64,000 nucleotides of DNA. Source: Channallabes apus. Lineage: Eukaryota > Chordata > Actinopteri > Siluriformes > Clariidae. Position 1 is the first letter of the stretch. Every line of letters starts with the position of its first letter. A program made the position numbers and the translations under genes. Shown piece by piece: positions 47,370 to 59,021 of this stretch. The stretch is taken from assembly GCA_030522415.1 (NCBI GenBank), contig CM060109.1, positions 28,297,392 through 28,361,391 on the forward strand. The letters run 5' to 3'. Under the pieces are notes generated by a model. The model saw only the letters and a list, made by a program, of their open reading frames with translations, was not told the DNA's origin and made no database searches.

Positions 47370-48303
47370 CGGTCAAGCCAGCCGCGATTGATTTTAGTGT
47401 GCGCACATATTACAGTGATTACGGTAGTTTCAGGACCGACACAGAGACAACGCGCTTTCAGAGCGCTTTTCATTTAGACGCCCAGGACTGAGAGATAATA
47501 CAACATGCTCGTCAATTTTTACTTGCTTATTTATTTGCATTTCTGCTTTAATATCCGTGTTATTTATTGGTGACTTTGACGGTTGTCTGTTACAATATTT
47601 TTCTTAAATATTCACCATTCAAATAATTGTTTTATGTAGATAAGTTACAGCAGAATTCGTAGAAAACAGACAAAATAATGTATTTAGTCTTTCTAAATAC
47701 CAGAATTGATTTTTATTTTGTTTTACTGTTCAAAAGTAGCAGTTATTCTTCAATGAATGTTTTCTATAATGAGGATTAACGTCTGCTTTGGAAGAGAGGT
47801 CAAATAAACAAATGTTCACAATGGGGAAAAAAAGTTAAATAAAATGCCTTTATTTCACTTCAGAGACCTATGAAAAAATAAATTCTAGTTAGTATAAAAC
47901 GCCATGGTCAGTTTTTATCCCATATAATGTACACACATTATATGATAAAAAAAAAAAAAAAAAGTAGAAAAAAACAATGATCAGTTCTTATTCAGGACGT
48001 CCCATACTATATACACACCAAATATGAAACAATTTTACTGCAGCATTTTTGAGATATTGGACATTATTACACTTTAAAGGGGTATAAAGACCCCATTTCT
48101 AATAAGTAGAAAAAAACAATGATCAGTTCTTATTCAGGACGTCCCATACTATATACACACCACATATGAAACTATTTTACCGCAGGATTTTTCAGATATA
48201 GGGCATTCTCTCTGTGTTGTTCATGAAACTACTACTACGTAATCACTGTAATATGCACTGTAATATGCGCGCGCACTAAAATCAATCGCGGCTGGCTTGA
48301 CCG
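47370..48303. repeat. Inverted repeat pair flanking 0.8 kb
   Basis: The 54-bp block at 47370-47423 (CGGTCAAGCCAGCCGCGATT...GTGATTACG) recurs inverted at 48238-48303, with a 12-bp internal duplication (CACTGTAATATG) in the right arm. The interior is AT-rich and holds the 142-bp tandem repeat. No transposase; possibly a foldback or MITE-like element. Confidence 0.75.
47964..48210. repeat. Tandem repeat, period 142 bp, about 1.7 copies
   Basis: GTAGAAAAAAACAATGATCA starts at 47964 and again at 48106, followed in both by TTATTCAGGACGTCCCATAC. A weaker trace precedes it near 47900. Confidence 0.85.
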
Positions 48304-49300
48304 TGTTTTTCTGAACCGCGGCTGGCTTTACCGCAGTAAATTAGAGCTGCTGTCAATACTGTATGAACATATGTACAGGTTCTTTACTCGTAACTCATTA
48401 ATAAAGTTCGGCTTCAGAAAAAAAAACGTTTATTGCTAGTGCTCTTTTACCATTTAATGCTTTAACACACACGACTCAGTTTGTTCAGAAATGGCATCTA
48501 ACTGGCGAGCCTTTGTCTGAACACGCCGTTTTCACTCGGGGTGGGGGTAAGAAACACACATCTCGGTGTATTAATCCGCGCGCTCGGTTCGTTATTATTT
48601 TATTTATTTATTTATTTACCACAGGACCCATGGGGGCTCCGTAGGTTCAGGTTTTTACACGAAAACGGTGTTTTGTGAATCTCCACACTATTAAAAACTG
48701 AAATTGCTAATTGTACGTCCTGAGATTAAGATGAACATTAATTGGGAGTCATGAAAGCGAGAATCACATCCAAAAAAGAAAGCTAAACTTACCTCGAACA
48801 CGACAAACTCCAGCTCCAGCCACGCCGTGTTGTAACCTCCGTGATGATTCCCAACCGACTGATACACAGCGCGGGCACAGCGTCTCCAAACACGCATGCG
48901 CAGTTTAATTTGCACACATTTTCGGCTTCAGTAGACACACAATACTTCAGACTGAAACACGACTGCCCCCTACAGGTAATGAAGGGCATGTTCACAGCTT
49001 CCCGCACGCAGCCGCTCAAAGCCGCGGCAAGTCACGGGATCCCTTTTCTCGAAACGCGGGTTTTTAATGGCGACATCTGTATAGTAGGAGCGGCCTCTGT
49101 CGGTGTGACTTCACACCGACAGGCTTTTGAAAACGGCCTGATTTCAGAAGGGGCATCTTATATTATTAAATTAAAAGAAAATCGCTGGGCGGCTCTTTAT
49201 CACTGTAGAGTGGTTGTGTACACACTCTCCTAACACACAATGCAGTCCAAACAGCTTGAAAAAGTCCATGTAGCACCGTAGGTGCCCTTTAATAGCCTAG
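48304..49300. other. GC-variable non-coding interval
   Basis: Contains a second CCGCGGCTGGCTT block (48317), a perfect 12-bp-stem hairpin at 49097-49122 and the inverted partner (49053-49079) of 38868. No coding domain recognised. Confidence 0.5.
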
Positions 49301-49392
49301 TGGCCTAGTGACGGGAGGGAATTGGATACGACTGGATTAGGATTACAAATGTATAAATTGTATAAGTTTTACAGAATGTCAAATATAAAAGT

Positions 49393-49450
<58 letters not shown>
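49393..49450. repeat. TA microsatellite
   Basis: About 29 TA units. Confidence 0.95.
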
Positions 49451-49452
<2 letters not shown>

Positions 49453-49569
49453 CAGCAACAATATGAGTGAAACACAGGGTATGAAATGAGATGATGTGGT
49501 ATTGTCCATGTTTTAAAGTGCAAAGTTAGTCCTCATTTATGTTCATATAATTTTTTTTTTATATATATA

Positions 49570-49790
49570 TATATAGCGCTTTTAACAATAGTCATTGTCT
49601 CAAAGCAGCTTCACAAAATGAAAAGAAAATTTATGATGGTATGTACAGTATGCAGTAAGTGCGAAAAAATGTGTTTAGATAATAATGAGATTGTAAGATT
49701 GTTCCTGATGAGCAAGCCAAGGGCGACGATGGCAAGGAAACTCCCTGAGATGGAAATCGAGAGGAAGAGGAAGAAACCTTATATAAGAAC
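49570..49790 (-). mobile_element. L2 3' end fragment
   Basis: Minus-strand match to the L2 3' untranslated region: GTGAAGCTGCTTTGAGACAA at about 49614-49595 and the CATCTCAGGGAGTTTCCTTG block near 49755-49736. Truncated, non-coding. Confidence 0.8.
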
Positions 49791-49904
49791 AAAGCAATGT
49801 GCAACATATGAGTGATGTGCAAATGTGCAGTGTGATTGGTAGTGTGGTGTGCTCCGACACAGGTGTAAAGGAAACAAAGCAAGTCCAATTAGTTGAGTGC
49901 CATG

Positions 49905-50165
49905 TGGTGTTCTAGTTGAGTGCCTTCTCAGTTTCTCTGTAGTGGCCCCTTAGGGAGCGGAAGCACTTTCCTGACCATAAAATAGAGAACAGCCCAGTGT
50001 TGGGGTGTCTGAGGTCCTTAACTATCTTCCTGGCCTTGGTTCAGCCCCGTAGATTGAGTGCAGGTCAGGGAGCCAGGCGTGAATGATGTGCTCAGCTTAT
50101 CGCACCACCCTCTGTAGAGCTCGTCTGTCCTGCATGGTGCTGTTCCCAAACCAGGTTGTGAAGTG
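49905..50165 (-). pseudogene. LINE RT C-terminal fragment
   Basis: The minus strand reads TTWFGNSTMQDRRALQRVV, then, after a stop, SDTPTLGCSLFYGQESASA-like and GHYRE-like pieces in shifting frames, as in the region after the RT domain of CR1/Rex-type LINEs. Short and broken. Confidence 0.6.
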
Positions 50166-50169
50166 CTCT

Positions 50170-51174
50170 TAGAATAGCAAGGCAAAAAATAATAATTAAA
50201 TTATTTCCAAAATATTTTCAAGCGTTTCCAGAAAATATGTCTTAGTTTGTCAAAACTTCATTACTTTGTCAAAACGCCCAAAATCTCTTGCAAAATTAAA
50301 CACCCCACTTAAAATAATTTTCTCTCTTCTCAAAGTGATTCCGTCCACCAAAACAATAGACACACCTTCATACGCCTCTCTCTCACAGAGCATCAAATTA
50401 ACATTGATGTGATAAATTCAAAACCCTACCATCAAAAGTGTCCATGTATGTTTTTATCTTCATGGAGCCATATTAAATATTACAAATGTTTCATTCTTTG
50501 TATTAATAAGTTAGGCAGAATGTTCAGCTGTACAGAAAGACAGGCAGGCATTTATGTAGGCTTCAACCGGAAATAATAATAGCACTGATTACATTAAAGC
50601 TGATCAGCAAAACTTTGATTTAGAATGGTATTTGACTGGGAATTGTGCTTAGAGTTTAGCTTAGAGTTTGCATTGCTGTTGTTGGTACATGAACTTCAGG
50701 ATTTCAGAGTTGCTGGCCACCATTTGTCACACTCCCCTCTTCTTTTCTATTATTGCCCTTCATTGCTCACGTTACAATCCAACTCACACGTGCCACTTAC
50801 ATTTGAACAGATGTTTATCCTGTTTTTGTAGTCGATTCAACTCTAATCACTGATTGTACATGCATGTGCACTAAACACAGTTGTGCTAGATGTTAAATGC
50901 TTTTTTCAGCTCATGCATGCTATTTTGCATAAAATTACACCAATACTGGGCAGAATGTGTTTAGGGTTGTGCAGAAAGGTTGAATCAGATTTTTGTTTTT
51001 ATGTAACTTACTGAATAGTGTTTAGAGTTTTGTAATAAGAGTGAGTCATTTAATAAATAGGTTTTTACATCTGACAGTTTTGTTCCAAAAATAGGCTTCC
51101 GTGTTGTAGTAATACAGAAACATTATAAGAGGCCAGTGACATTAAATGTAATGAATGTAGAGAATATACTATTA
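50170..51174. other. AT-rich interval without recognised genes
   Basis: About 1 kb with chance frames only. Confidence 0.5.
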
Positions 51175-51176
51175 TA

Positions 51177-52557
51177 CAGGTCCTTCTCAAAAAATTTGCA
51201 TATTGTGATAAAGTTCATTATTTTCTGTAATGTACTGATAAACATTAGACTTTCATATATTTTAGATTCATTACACACAACTGAAGTAGTTCAAGCCTTT
51301 TATTGTTTTAATATTGATGATTGTGGCATACAGCTCATGAAAACCCAAAATCCCTATCTCAAAAAATTAGCATATTTCATCCGACCAATAAAAGAAAAGT
51401 GTTTTTAATACAAAAAAAGTCAACCTTCAAATAATTATGTTCAGTTCTGCACTCAATACTTTGTCGGGAATCCTTTTGCAGATTCTTGTGTCTTGTGTCT
51501 CTCAACTTTCTCTTCACAATATCCCACAGATTCTCTATGGGGTTCAGGTCAGGAGAGTTGGCAGGCCAATTGAGCACAGTAATACCATGGTCAGTAAACC
51601 ATTTACCAGTGGTTTTGGCACTGTGAGCAGGTGCCAGGTCGTGCTGAAAAATGAAATCTTCATCTCCATAAAGCTTTTCAGCAGATGGAAGCATGAAGTG
51701 CTCCAAAATCTCCTGATAGCTAGCTGCATTGACTCTGCCCTTGATAAAACACAGTGGACCAACACCAGCAGCTGACATGGCACCCCAGACCATCACTGAC
51801 TGTGGGTACTTGACACTGGACTTTTGGCATTTTGGCATTTCCCTTTCCCCAGTCTTCCTCCAGACTCTGGCACCTTGATTTCCGAATGACATGCAAAATT
51901 TGCAACCTGTAGCCCATTTCCTGCACACGCCTGTACACGGTGGCTCTGGATGTTTCTACTCCAGACTCAGTCCACTGCTTCCGCAGGTCCCCCAAGGTCT
52001 GGAATCGGTCCTTCTCCACAATCTTCCTCAGGGCCCGGTCACCTCTTCTCGTTGTGCAGCGTTTTCTGCCACACTTTTTCCTTCCCACAGACTTCCCACT
52101 GAGGTGCCTTGATACAGCACTCTGGGAACAGCCTATTCGTTCAGAAATTTCTTTCTGTGTCTTACCCTCTTGCTTGAGGGTGTCAATGATGGCCTTCTGG
52201 ACAGCAGTCAGGTCGGCAGTCTTACCCATGATTGCGGTTTTGAGTAATGAACCAGGCTGGGAGTTTTTAAAAGTCTCAGGAATCTTTTGCAGGTGTTTAG
52301 AGTTAATTAGTTGATTCAGATGATTAGGTTAATAGCTCGTTTAGAGAACCTTTTCATGATATGCTAATTTTTTTAAATAGGGATTTTGGGTTTTCATGAG
52401 CTGTATGCCACAATCATCAATATTAAAACAATAAAAGGCTTGAACTACTTCAGTTGTGTTTAATGAATCTAAAATATATGAAAGTCTAATGTTTATCAGT
52501 ACATTACAGAAAATAATGAACTTTATCACAATATGCTAATATTTTGAGAAGGACCTG
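51177..52557 (-). mobile_element. Tc1-family transposon with about 200-bp terminal inverted repeats
   Basis: 1381 bp flanked by TA (51175-51176 and 52558-52559). The terminal repeats start CAGGTCCTTCTCAAAA and continue for about 200 bp (51177-51380 and 52345-52557), with few differences. An inner motif AAAAAATTAGCATAT near the inner end repeats the outer end, as in IR/DR-type elements. The transposase is on the minus strand and is internally deleted. Confidence 0.9.
51380..52229 (-). pseudogene. Tc1-type transposase, internally deleted and frameshifted
   Basis: ATG at 52229 begins MGKTADLTAVQKAIIDTLKQ, a helix-turn-helix with a basic GRKKCGRKR stretch, then a second DNA-binding helix set to about 51900. 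Catalytic residues follow in another frame: FQHDLAPAHSAK (second Asp, near 51645) and SPDLNPIENLW (Glu, near 51540). The segment that should carry the first Asp is missing between YRLQIL and GARVWRKTGE at about 51870-51900, so it is catalytically dead. The intact termini could still be used in trans. Confidence 0.85.
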
Positions 52558-52584
52558 TATTAGGATACATAAAGATTTCATAGG

Positions 52585-53150
52585 ATATGATAAACTGATC
52601 AGTCATATCATTAATATCACCTGCCTAATACTGTCTAGGTCCTTTATGCTGCTAAAACAGCTATGTCACATCATGACATGAACTCCACAACAGGTGGGCT
52701 GTGGTATCTGGCACCAATGGTACTATGAGTTGCTAGGTGGATCTGACTTGTTTTTTCAGCACATCACACAGATGCTTAATCAGATTTAGATTTGGAGACT
52801 TGAATTTTGTCATTGTAACAATGCAAGTTTGGTGAGACAAAGGATGGATACAGAAGAGCTATTGTGTGTGGCTTGTATTTTTGTTTAAGTTCTCTTTGTG
52901 AACCACACTCACACAGATACACAGTCAGTCACAGTTCCCCTTACAGCTCTCTCTCTTGTTCTTCACATTCTCATCAGGTGTGTCATCCTTCTCACTCATG
53001 CTCTCCCTTACCAGATCAGGACTTGACCACATCTTATCCACACCAGTCACATTCCTCCAATCATTCCTGAACAATTTTTGCAGGGTGTCAGCGTACATTA
53101 TCCTGCATAAAGAGGCCACTGGCTGTTAGGGAATACAATTGCCATGAGCA
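52585..53150 (-). pseudogene. Decayed Tc1-like transposase relic
   Basis: Blocks at 52595-52800 (CCTGCCTAATACTGTCTAGG, TGCTAAAACAGC, CACACAGATGCTTAATCAGA) and 53060-53145 (CATTCCTGAACAATTTTTGC, TTATCCTGCATAAAGAGGCC) are in the order expected of a fish Tc1-like transposase read on the minus strand. An unrelated insertion at about 52830-53050 separates them. No frame survives. Confidence 0.5.
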
Positions 53151-54060
53151 TATACAGTACATACAGTATGCAGTAAGAGATCGGCTTCATCAGAATAGGG
53201 TATCTTCCTTTATTACACTCCATAATCCAGTTCTGATGCTCACATGCCCATTGTTGGCAATTTGGCAATGGATAGAGGTCAGCATGTACTGTACATTCTG
53301 AAATGTAATGAGATCATCAATTGTATTTACTTCACCTCTCGGTGGTTTTAATTTATGACTGAAAAAAAGGCCAACGCACATTTTTGTGTAAATTCTTCCA
53401 TAAGTCTGTTCATCTGTTCTGGGTTCAAAATCTTGATTGTTAATTTTATGATGATTATTGTCATATTTCTGTAGAACACTAGGATAAAAACCAGCATAAT
53501 AGGATCTTTGTTGTTGTCATCAGAAAAAAAAAACTCTAAAGACTTCTTCTAAAAGTTTCTTTTTCTGTTTTACCTCTGAAATCTTCAACAGAGGGGTACA
53601 GTTTCTTTTCCTAGCTTTAGTTTCTAGTTTGCTTCTCAAACTGTTGGATTACAGAGTGCTTAAGTCTTCTGAGAATATGAATGTAAAATTGTAGGTCTAT
53701 TTCCCTTGTTGGAAACCCCGCTGGCTGCTATCTGCATCTGTGAAAATTTTCTCAGAAAATGGATGTATGAGTCATGTCAAATCTACAGTGTTCGCGATTA
53801 TTCACGTTGGTCTCTCTAGGAACATTCTACCTATAGTCTTATTATTTTGCAGGCCTGAAAATACAATAGAGCCTAAGATTATTGCATCTCCAAGGCTTGG
53901 CAGAACTGTGTGACACTATGATCTTGCAGTGTTATTATTCAAAGCTTTGAATGAAAGTGTTTCAAGCCATGCAATAAATGCACCATGCTTAGCCATGATG
54001 GTGTGCTTGTTTTCAGAATATGCAACTATATCACATCTAGTGTATGAAAAAAATGATTGT
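53151..54060. other. AT-rich interval without recognised genes
   Basis: No element or coding region recognised. Confidence 0.5.
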
Positions 54061-54073
54061 TTTATCATGTGAT

Positions 54074-54121
54074 TGTGTGTGCGTGTGTGTGCGCGTGTGT
54101 GCGTGTGTGTGCGCGTGTGTG

Positions 54122-54154
<33 letters not shown>
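54074..54154. repeat. GT/GC-rich microsatellite
   Basis: GTGTGC interruptions pass into about 17 pure GT units. Confidence 0.95.
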
Positions 54155-54158
<4 letters not shown>

Positions 54159-54883
54159 CAAATATCACCAGCTTTTCTACCTTATTGGCTGTGCATTACA
54201 TGTACTGTAAAGTACAGGTTGTGTTAATGTTTTAAGCATGTGGCATTCATCTTTTGCATCTTTTTTTAAATTAAATTATGTCTGCTGTTGATATGTTCGA
54301 AGTTTAATATAATTATGTTATGGGAATTACAGAGGATATTGCTAGATGAAAAAAAACTACAGTATAAAGGGCTGTTTCATATAAATATATAACTTTTCAC
54401 TTAAATAATTTACATTTTAGTTGCCTACATTATTTTTGTTTATTTGTATATTTTGTTATTTATGTGAAGCATCATATGTCTCAAATGTCCTTGTTTACAC
54501 AGTTAAAACAGCTTTCTGAGCTAAGGAATTAGGCAGTGTCAATGATGGAAGGCTTTAAGCTTCATTACATACTGTAGAATGTCCCTGCATTATGTGGTAT
54601 CTCTTGGGGATTGCTTGGATGATTTGTACTTACACTGTGATTGACCCCTTTAAGGCCACACTCAATCTGTTTATTGATTACAGATGTTTAATAATACAAG
54701 TGAGAATTAGATGTCTATACTGTATGTATGTAAAAAAAAGGGCATTTTGACTTACAGAAACCTGTATTGATTTTATTCTTATTATGTTATTCTGTCACGT
54801 GCAGGAGAGGTGGCAGGTATATGCTGGCTTGGCAGTTGCTGACAAGTTACATTCTACTGTAATCATGAAAAACAACTAATAAG
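54155..54883. other. AT-rich interval without recognised genes
   Basis: No element or coding region recognised. Confidence 0.5.
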
Positions 54884-55555
54884 CAGAGGTGTCAAGTAAC
54901 GAAGTACAAATACTTCGTTACCTTACTTAAGTAGAAATTTTGGGTACCTATACTTTACTGGAGGTAATTATTTTTCAGCCGACTTTTTACTTCTACTCCT
55001 TACATTTTCATGCAATTATCTTTCTACTCCTTACACTTTAAAAATAGCCTCGTTAATCCTGTTTTATTTCAGCTTGTCATTCAAAAAACAAACAAACAAA
55101 CAAACAAACAAACAAAAACATCCGGATAAATCGCGCCATCCGGATGGAGCGAATTTGATTGTGGTTGGATGATGTTGCATGTAGTTCTGTTCCAAGTTTT
55201 CTGTTCAGTATCCTGACTCTGACGTAAGCACGTCGAGCGGGACGAGGTAACTTAGCGTGTGTAATCTGTCACTGGGCATGCGCATGAGAGAACAAAAAAG
55301 TAAACGGCACATTCGCTAACAACTCCGTTTGTCGTTACAGATGAGAAGTATAAACATACCATTTCAACACCCTGTTGGTTGGTACGCGATCCATCGCACC
55401 TGCACATGACGCTACGTCACACACTCCAGCAAGGACGTTTGAATAAATTAGCATTTTCGGTTGATAAGGTTGTGATAAGCTATCCGAGATAGAGACTCAA
55501 GATCCGAGCGAAATGTCACAACCAAGCACCAGCGAGGAAAGTAACAGCACCAGTA
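54884..55555 (+). mobile_element. hAT-like element left end
   Basis: CAGAGGTGTCAAGTAACGAA followed by GTACAAATACTTCGTTAC (a self-complementary CGAAGTA/TACTTCG motif) is a hAT-type terminal region. A CAAA microsatellite lies at 55088-55117. A short frame MSQPSTSEESNSTS starts at 55512, a plausible beginning of a transposase, and is cut by a CA repeat and a SINE. No right end seen. Confidence 0.5.
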
Positions 55556-55630
55556 GGGTAACAGGAATGATATATACACACACACACGCACACACACACA
55601 CGCACGCACACACACACATATGTGTGTTTG

Positions 55631-56005
55631 GGGCGGCGCGGTGGTGTAGTGGTTAGCACTGTCGCGTTGCACCTCCAGGGTCTGGGTTCGATTCCCCGGC
55701 CAGGCTCGATTCCCGTCTCTGTGTGCATGGAGTTTGCATGTTTTCCCCGTGCTTGGTGGGTTTCCTCCGGGTACTCCGGTTTCCTCCCACAGTCCAAAGA
55801 TATGCAGGTTAGGCTAATTTTTGCGTTCCTAAATTGCCCGTAGTGTGTGATTGGGTGTGTGAGTGTGTGTATGTGTGTGTGCCCTGAGATGGATTGGCAC
55901 CCTGTCCAGGGTGTACCCCGCCTAGTGCCCGAAGTCTCCTGGGATAGGCTCCAGGTCCGCCGCGACCCTGAACACAGGATTAAGCGGTATAGAAAATGAA
56001 TGAAT
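55631..56005 (+). mobile_element. tRNA-derived SINE with GAATGAAT tail
   Basis: Plus-strand copy of the SINE at 17917-18287. A box TGGTGTAGTGG at 55642-55652 and B box GGTTCGATTCC at 55685-55695, the polymerase III internal promoter. Body to GGATTAAGCGGTATAGAAAA and a short GAATGAAT tail. Confidence 0.88.
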
Positions 56006-56022
56006 GTGTGTGTGTATATATA

Positions 56023-56062
<40 letters not shown>

Positions 56063-56085
56063 ATTTTTTTTTTTTTTTTTTTGAT
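56006..56085. repeat. GT, CT, TA and T microsatellite cluster
   Basis: Consecutive simple repeats after the SINE. Confidence 0.9.
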
Positions 56086-56233
56086 TAACCACTTGGATGA
56101 ATCATTCATTCTGACAGTTTATTGTAGACAACCATACAAGGGTAATTGTTACTAGGGTAATTTTCTTGTACTGTATGTTGCCCTCACAGATTTCCTGCAG
56201 CTAAGCTTGGATGTACATTTATCCCACTCAGTT

Positions 56234-56956
56234 TGTAACGCTTGGATTTTATTAACCGCTTGGTTACAAATAAACGGATTCGGGAATCTACTGTAAACAG
56301 GGGCTTGAAAACAATACTTCCGGTATTGCGCAACCGCAGCTGGACAAAACACGACGCGACACAAAACAATTATAATAAATTAAACCAAGTGTATTATACA
56401 GACGGAATAAAGAAATAAACAAACACGGTGCACCACAAACCAATATATACAAATATAATACAAATATAATACAAATAGAAAAAAATGTGTGTGCGATGTA
56501 TGCGGGTGTGTGTGTGTGAGTGTGTATGATAGTCCAGTGTCTGAAATATGGCAATTGGGGTGAAATGGTGAGTTGGAGAGATGGATCGATCTCACCAAAT
56601 GACGATGGTAGGTCTGGGAGATCGATAAACGGAATGAGCTGGGTACTGAATGAAATTAATCCACAATAATCCACAAACAGGCTCTCAGTCTCAAAAACCA
56701 TGCAGCGCGCTGTCTTCATCTCTCCGTGCCGGCTCCTACGCCGGCTCCGGCTTTATGCCAGATCATGTGACCCACGTCACTTCCGGGTTCCCGTGCGTCG
56801 CGATCGCGCATGCGCGGGAACTTGCCCGGTGACCAAACCACTGTCAAAGGGGAAACAGAAACCGCTAGGGCACGCCTTCGGCCACAGGTGAGCAGCATTA
56901 GCTCCACAACCAATTCCCTGTTGTTGAAGGTGTCCCTGATGTGTGGCTGTGCTACA
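56234..56956 (-). repeat. LTR of the non-autonomous element (3' LTR)
   Basis: Reads TGTAACGCTTGG...GTGCTACA on the plus strand, TGTA...TACA ends. It has CTGTA extra near 56290 compared with the other LTR and C where the other has T in the GCCGG(C/T)TCCGG stretch. Confidence 0.92.
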
Positions 56957-56972
56957 TAGACCCCCCCCCCAA
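56957..56972 (-). other. Polypurine tract
   Basis: The minus strand shows a run of at least nine G followed by GTCTA directly before the 3' LTR. Expected plus-strand primer. Confidence 0.75.
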
Positions 56973-57550
56973 GCCTCCGGCATCTGAGGAGAATGTCCGT
57001 ACCAGCACTTTAAATTCGCCACACTGCAATCCTCGGCTTTGTGTGGGTAACCCCAAGACGTTGTGTATTTAAATGGTCCTCTTTTGTTTTTTTTCTCTGC
57101 TGGACCCTCCCACTGGGGCGCTCGCCTTGCAGAATCTCTTTTTGTTGTGGAGGAGTGTGGTTGAGCTTTTCTCCACACCAGTTCTCCCGGTTGAAAGTGC
57201 GCTGCTTTCCTCCGGGTATTGTGATATCTGGCTTGTGTGGCTTCTAGATCTTGTGCTCTTTGTTGCACCTCCTCCTGGATAAGTCTTTGTCGGGGTGATG
57301 ACGGATGTCCTGTCTTGTGTCGGTGGCACATGCTGCAAGCTCTGGTATAACGCCAGACGTCTTTCCGCACCGTCGGCCACCACGCCACCTCTAATAACCT
57401 CAGCAGGGTTTTCAGTTGTCCCCAGTGTCCTCCCAGTGGATTGTCGTGAAAATACTGAAGAAAACTCTTTATTAGAGACTGGGGAACAACGAGCTGGATT
57501 TTCTCCCCGTGCCTACTGGTACCCGGCGATATAGCACGCCCTGACGACAT
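56960..57550 (-). pseudogene. Integrase remnant: zinc domain joined to C-terminal domain
   Basis: The HHCC zinc-binding domain is present ([12 protein letters not shown]...CSMCHRHK, about 57470-57300). It runs directly into [20 protein letters not shown] and LVWRKA, the C-terminal part of Ty3-type integrases, so the catalytic D,D-35-E core has been deleted cleanly. The product could not integrate DNA. Confidence 0.75.
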
Positions 57551-58300
57551 TCGAAGGTGACCCTCTGATCTTGTGTACCTCTTTGATGATCTTTGGAGAG
57601 CAGCTTCGTGATCGTTGGGTCGTTCTGTTGGGCTCTGCTGATCTCGCTCAGGTCGCTCGGGAAGCTGGAGGCCTCTTTAGTGGACATGGTGGGTAGACGT
57701 GGGGTGTCAGCTCCTTTCAGCGGCGGGGGTGCTCGGGGTATGGCGTCTGGACCCGGATTAAAGTGGTCCTCGCGAACATTCTCTCCCCTAGCTCCACTCT
57801 CCACCTGTTGTTCCATGGTGCCCGCCGCTCTTCTTAACACCACTCTCGTGTTGCTGTTCTCCAGGGTTCGCCCCATCTGTTCTTCCTCGGGGCCATCAGG
57901 TTTCCCCATGAGACAGAGGGCGGGGTGATCATTGGCGGAGTCTCCCAGGCGTTGCTGTGGCCACTGTACCGGAGACCTCAGGTTGTCTTCGTCGAGGTCG
58001 TCATCCAGTAAGAATGCTGCCGTGAACGCCTGTTTAAAAGATTGCCAGTCCTTTACCTTGCCCTTCTCCGTCTTCCACCAACTGAGAGCTGGCCCTCGGA
58101 GAACTGTGCCGAGGGTTCCCAGCAGCTCTGGTCGGGTCAGGGGTCTGATCTCCATATACTTCTCCGCTTGTTCGATGAAGTTCCTCACCTCAGCTGTCTC
58201 TAACGCGTCGCAGAAGGCTGGGAACTCCACACAGATGGATGGATGAGCATGCAGAGAAGAAGAAGAAGAAAGTGGGGGAGGAGAGCAGAGCCGAAGAGTG
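57530..58300 (-). pseudogene. Gag capsid fused to the pre-integrase region
   Basis: The minus-strand frame gives a retrotransposon capsid core (FCDALETAEVRNFIEQAEKY, LRGPALSWWKTEKGKVKDWQ, AFTAAFLLDD) to about residue 140. It then passes, in frame, to [20 protein letters not shown] and [12 protein letters not shown], which normally precede integrase. Protease, RT and RNase H, about 2.5 kb in a full element, are missing from this join. It ends near 57530 where the frame changes. Confidence 0.7.
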
Positions 58301-58987
58301 TGCTGGAACACCAGGAGGAACGTCGGCGATGGCATGAGTGCTTGGTGGCTTTACCTTGGCCGTCGCTGTAGTGGTTGGAGTGCTGGGCAGATGTTGTGCA
58401 GGAGATGGAGGGGATGCAGGGGTGCAGGCCTGTAACCTGTGTGTGGTGGGCGTACTAGTGAGACGCAGTCTCTTCATCCGGTTTTCCCAGATGACGTCCC
58501 GTCGCAGAAAACAGTCAACGATGGCTCTCTCCATTTTTTCGAGAGCCTCCTGGCAGTAGCGCTGCAGCCCTTCCAGGCTCGCGTCCACTGCGTCACGAAA
58601 ACTGAGTTCCCTGTTGAGACTGCTGTCCATGGATTGTCTATAATCCAGCTCCATGGAGCTCACTTTATCAGTAAGCGCCACCATGTCCATCTTGCATTGA
58701 TTAAGTTCCGTACGTAATGTGTGCACTACCTCTATATCAGTCCCATGAACAATAAAATCAACATTTTCATTATTGTCATTATCATGGCTATCTGATATAT
58801 ATAAAGAATTAATCAATGCAGATAATTCAGCTGTAGGGTTACGGCGCGTATTCAAAGCATTCTCTACATCTACCAGCATGTTATAATCTACTACACAGTC
58901 GGCCTTAGCAGCACTACCAGCATTAGCCTTAGCATTAGCACTAGCATTAGCGATGTTAGCATTAGCGTCCATTTTGTTCAGCCACAT
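58250..58987 (-). CDS. N-terminal gag segment of the non-autonomous element
   Basis: A minus-strand frame with ATG choices at 58987 (MWLNKMDAN) and 58972. After an alanine/asparagine-rich start it has an amphipathic, likely coiled-coil region (HTLRTELNQCKMDMVALTDK and the following EALEKMERA), then a threonine/proline-rich linker. The frame runs on to a stop near 58190, but downstream homology to capsid moves to the other frame near a GAA repeat and G-run at 58258-58275. An indel there, or a programmed shift, would join the two. Confidence 0.6.
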
Positions 58988-59021
58988 CACACAAAACCGG
59001 AAAATATCCCTAAATACAGAT

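Noticed and set aside
54044..54235. Cys/Val- or His/Thr-rich frames over CA/GT microsatellites (also near 9900-10125, 39866-40151, 41216-41527)
   Set aside because: Simple-repeat translations.
58250..58290. Programmed frameshift in gag of the element at 56234-59760
   Set aside because: The frame change sits at a GAA repeat and G-run prone to indels and no heptamer was seen; a mutation is more likely.
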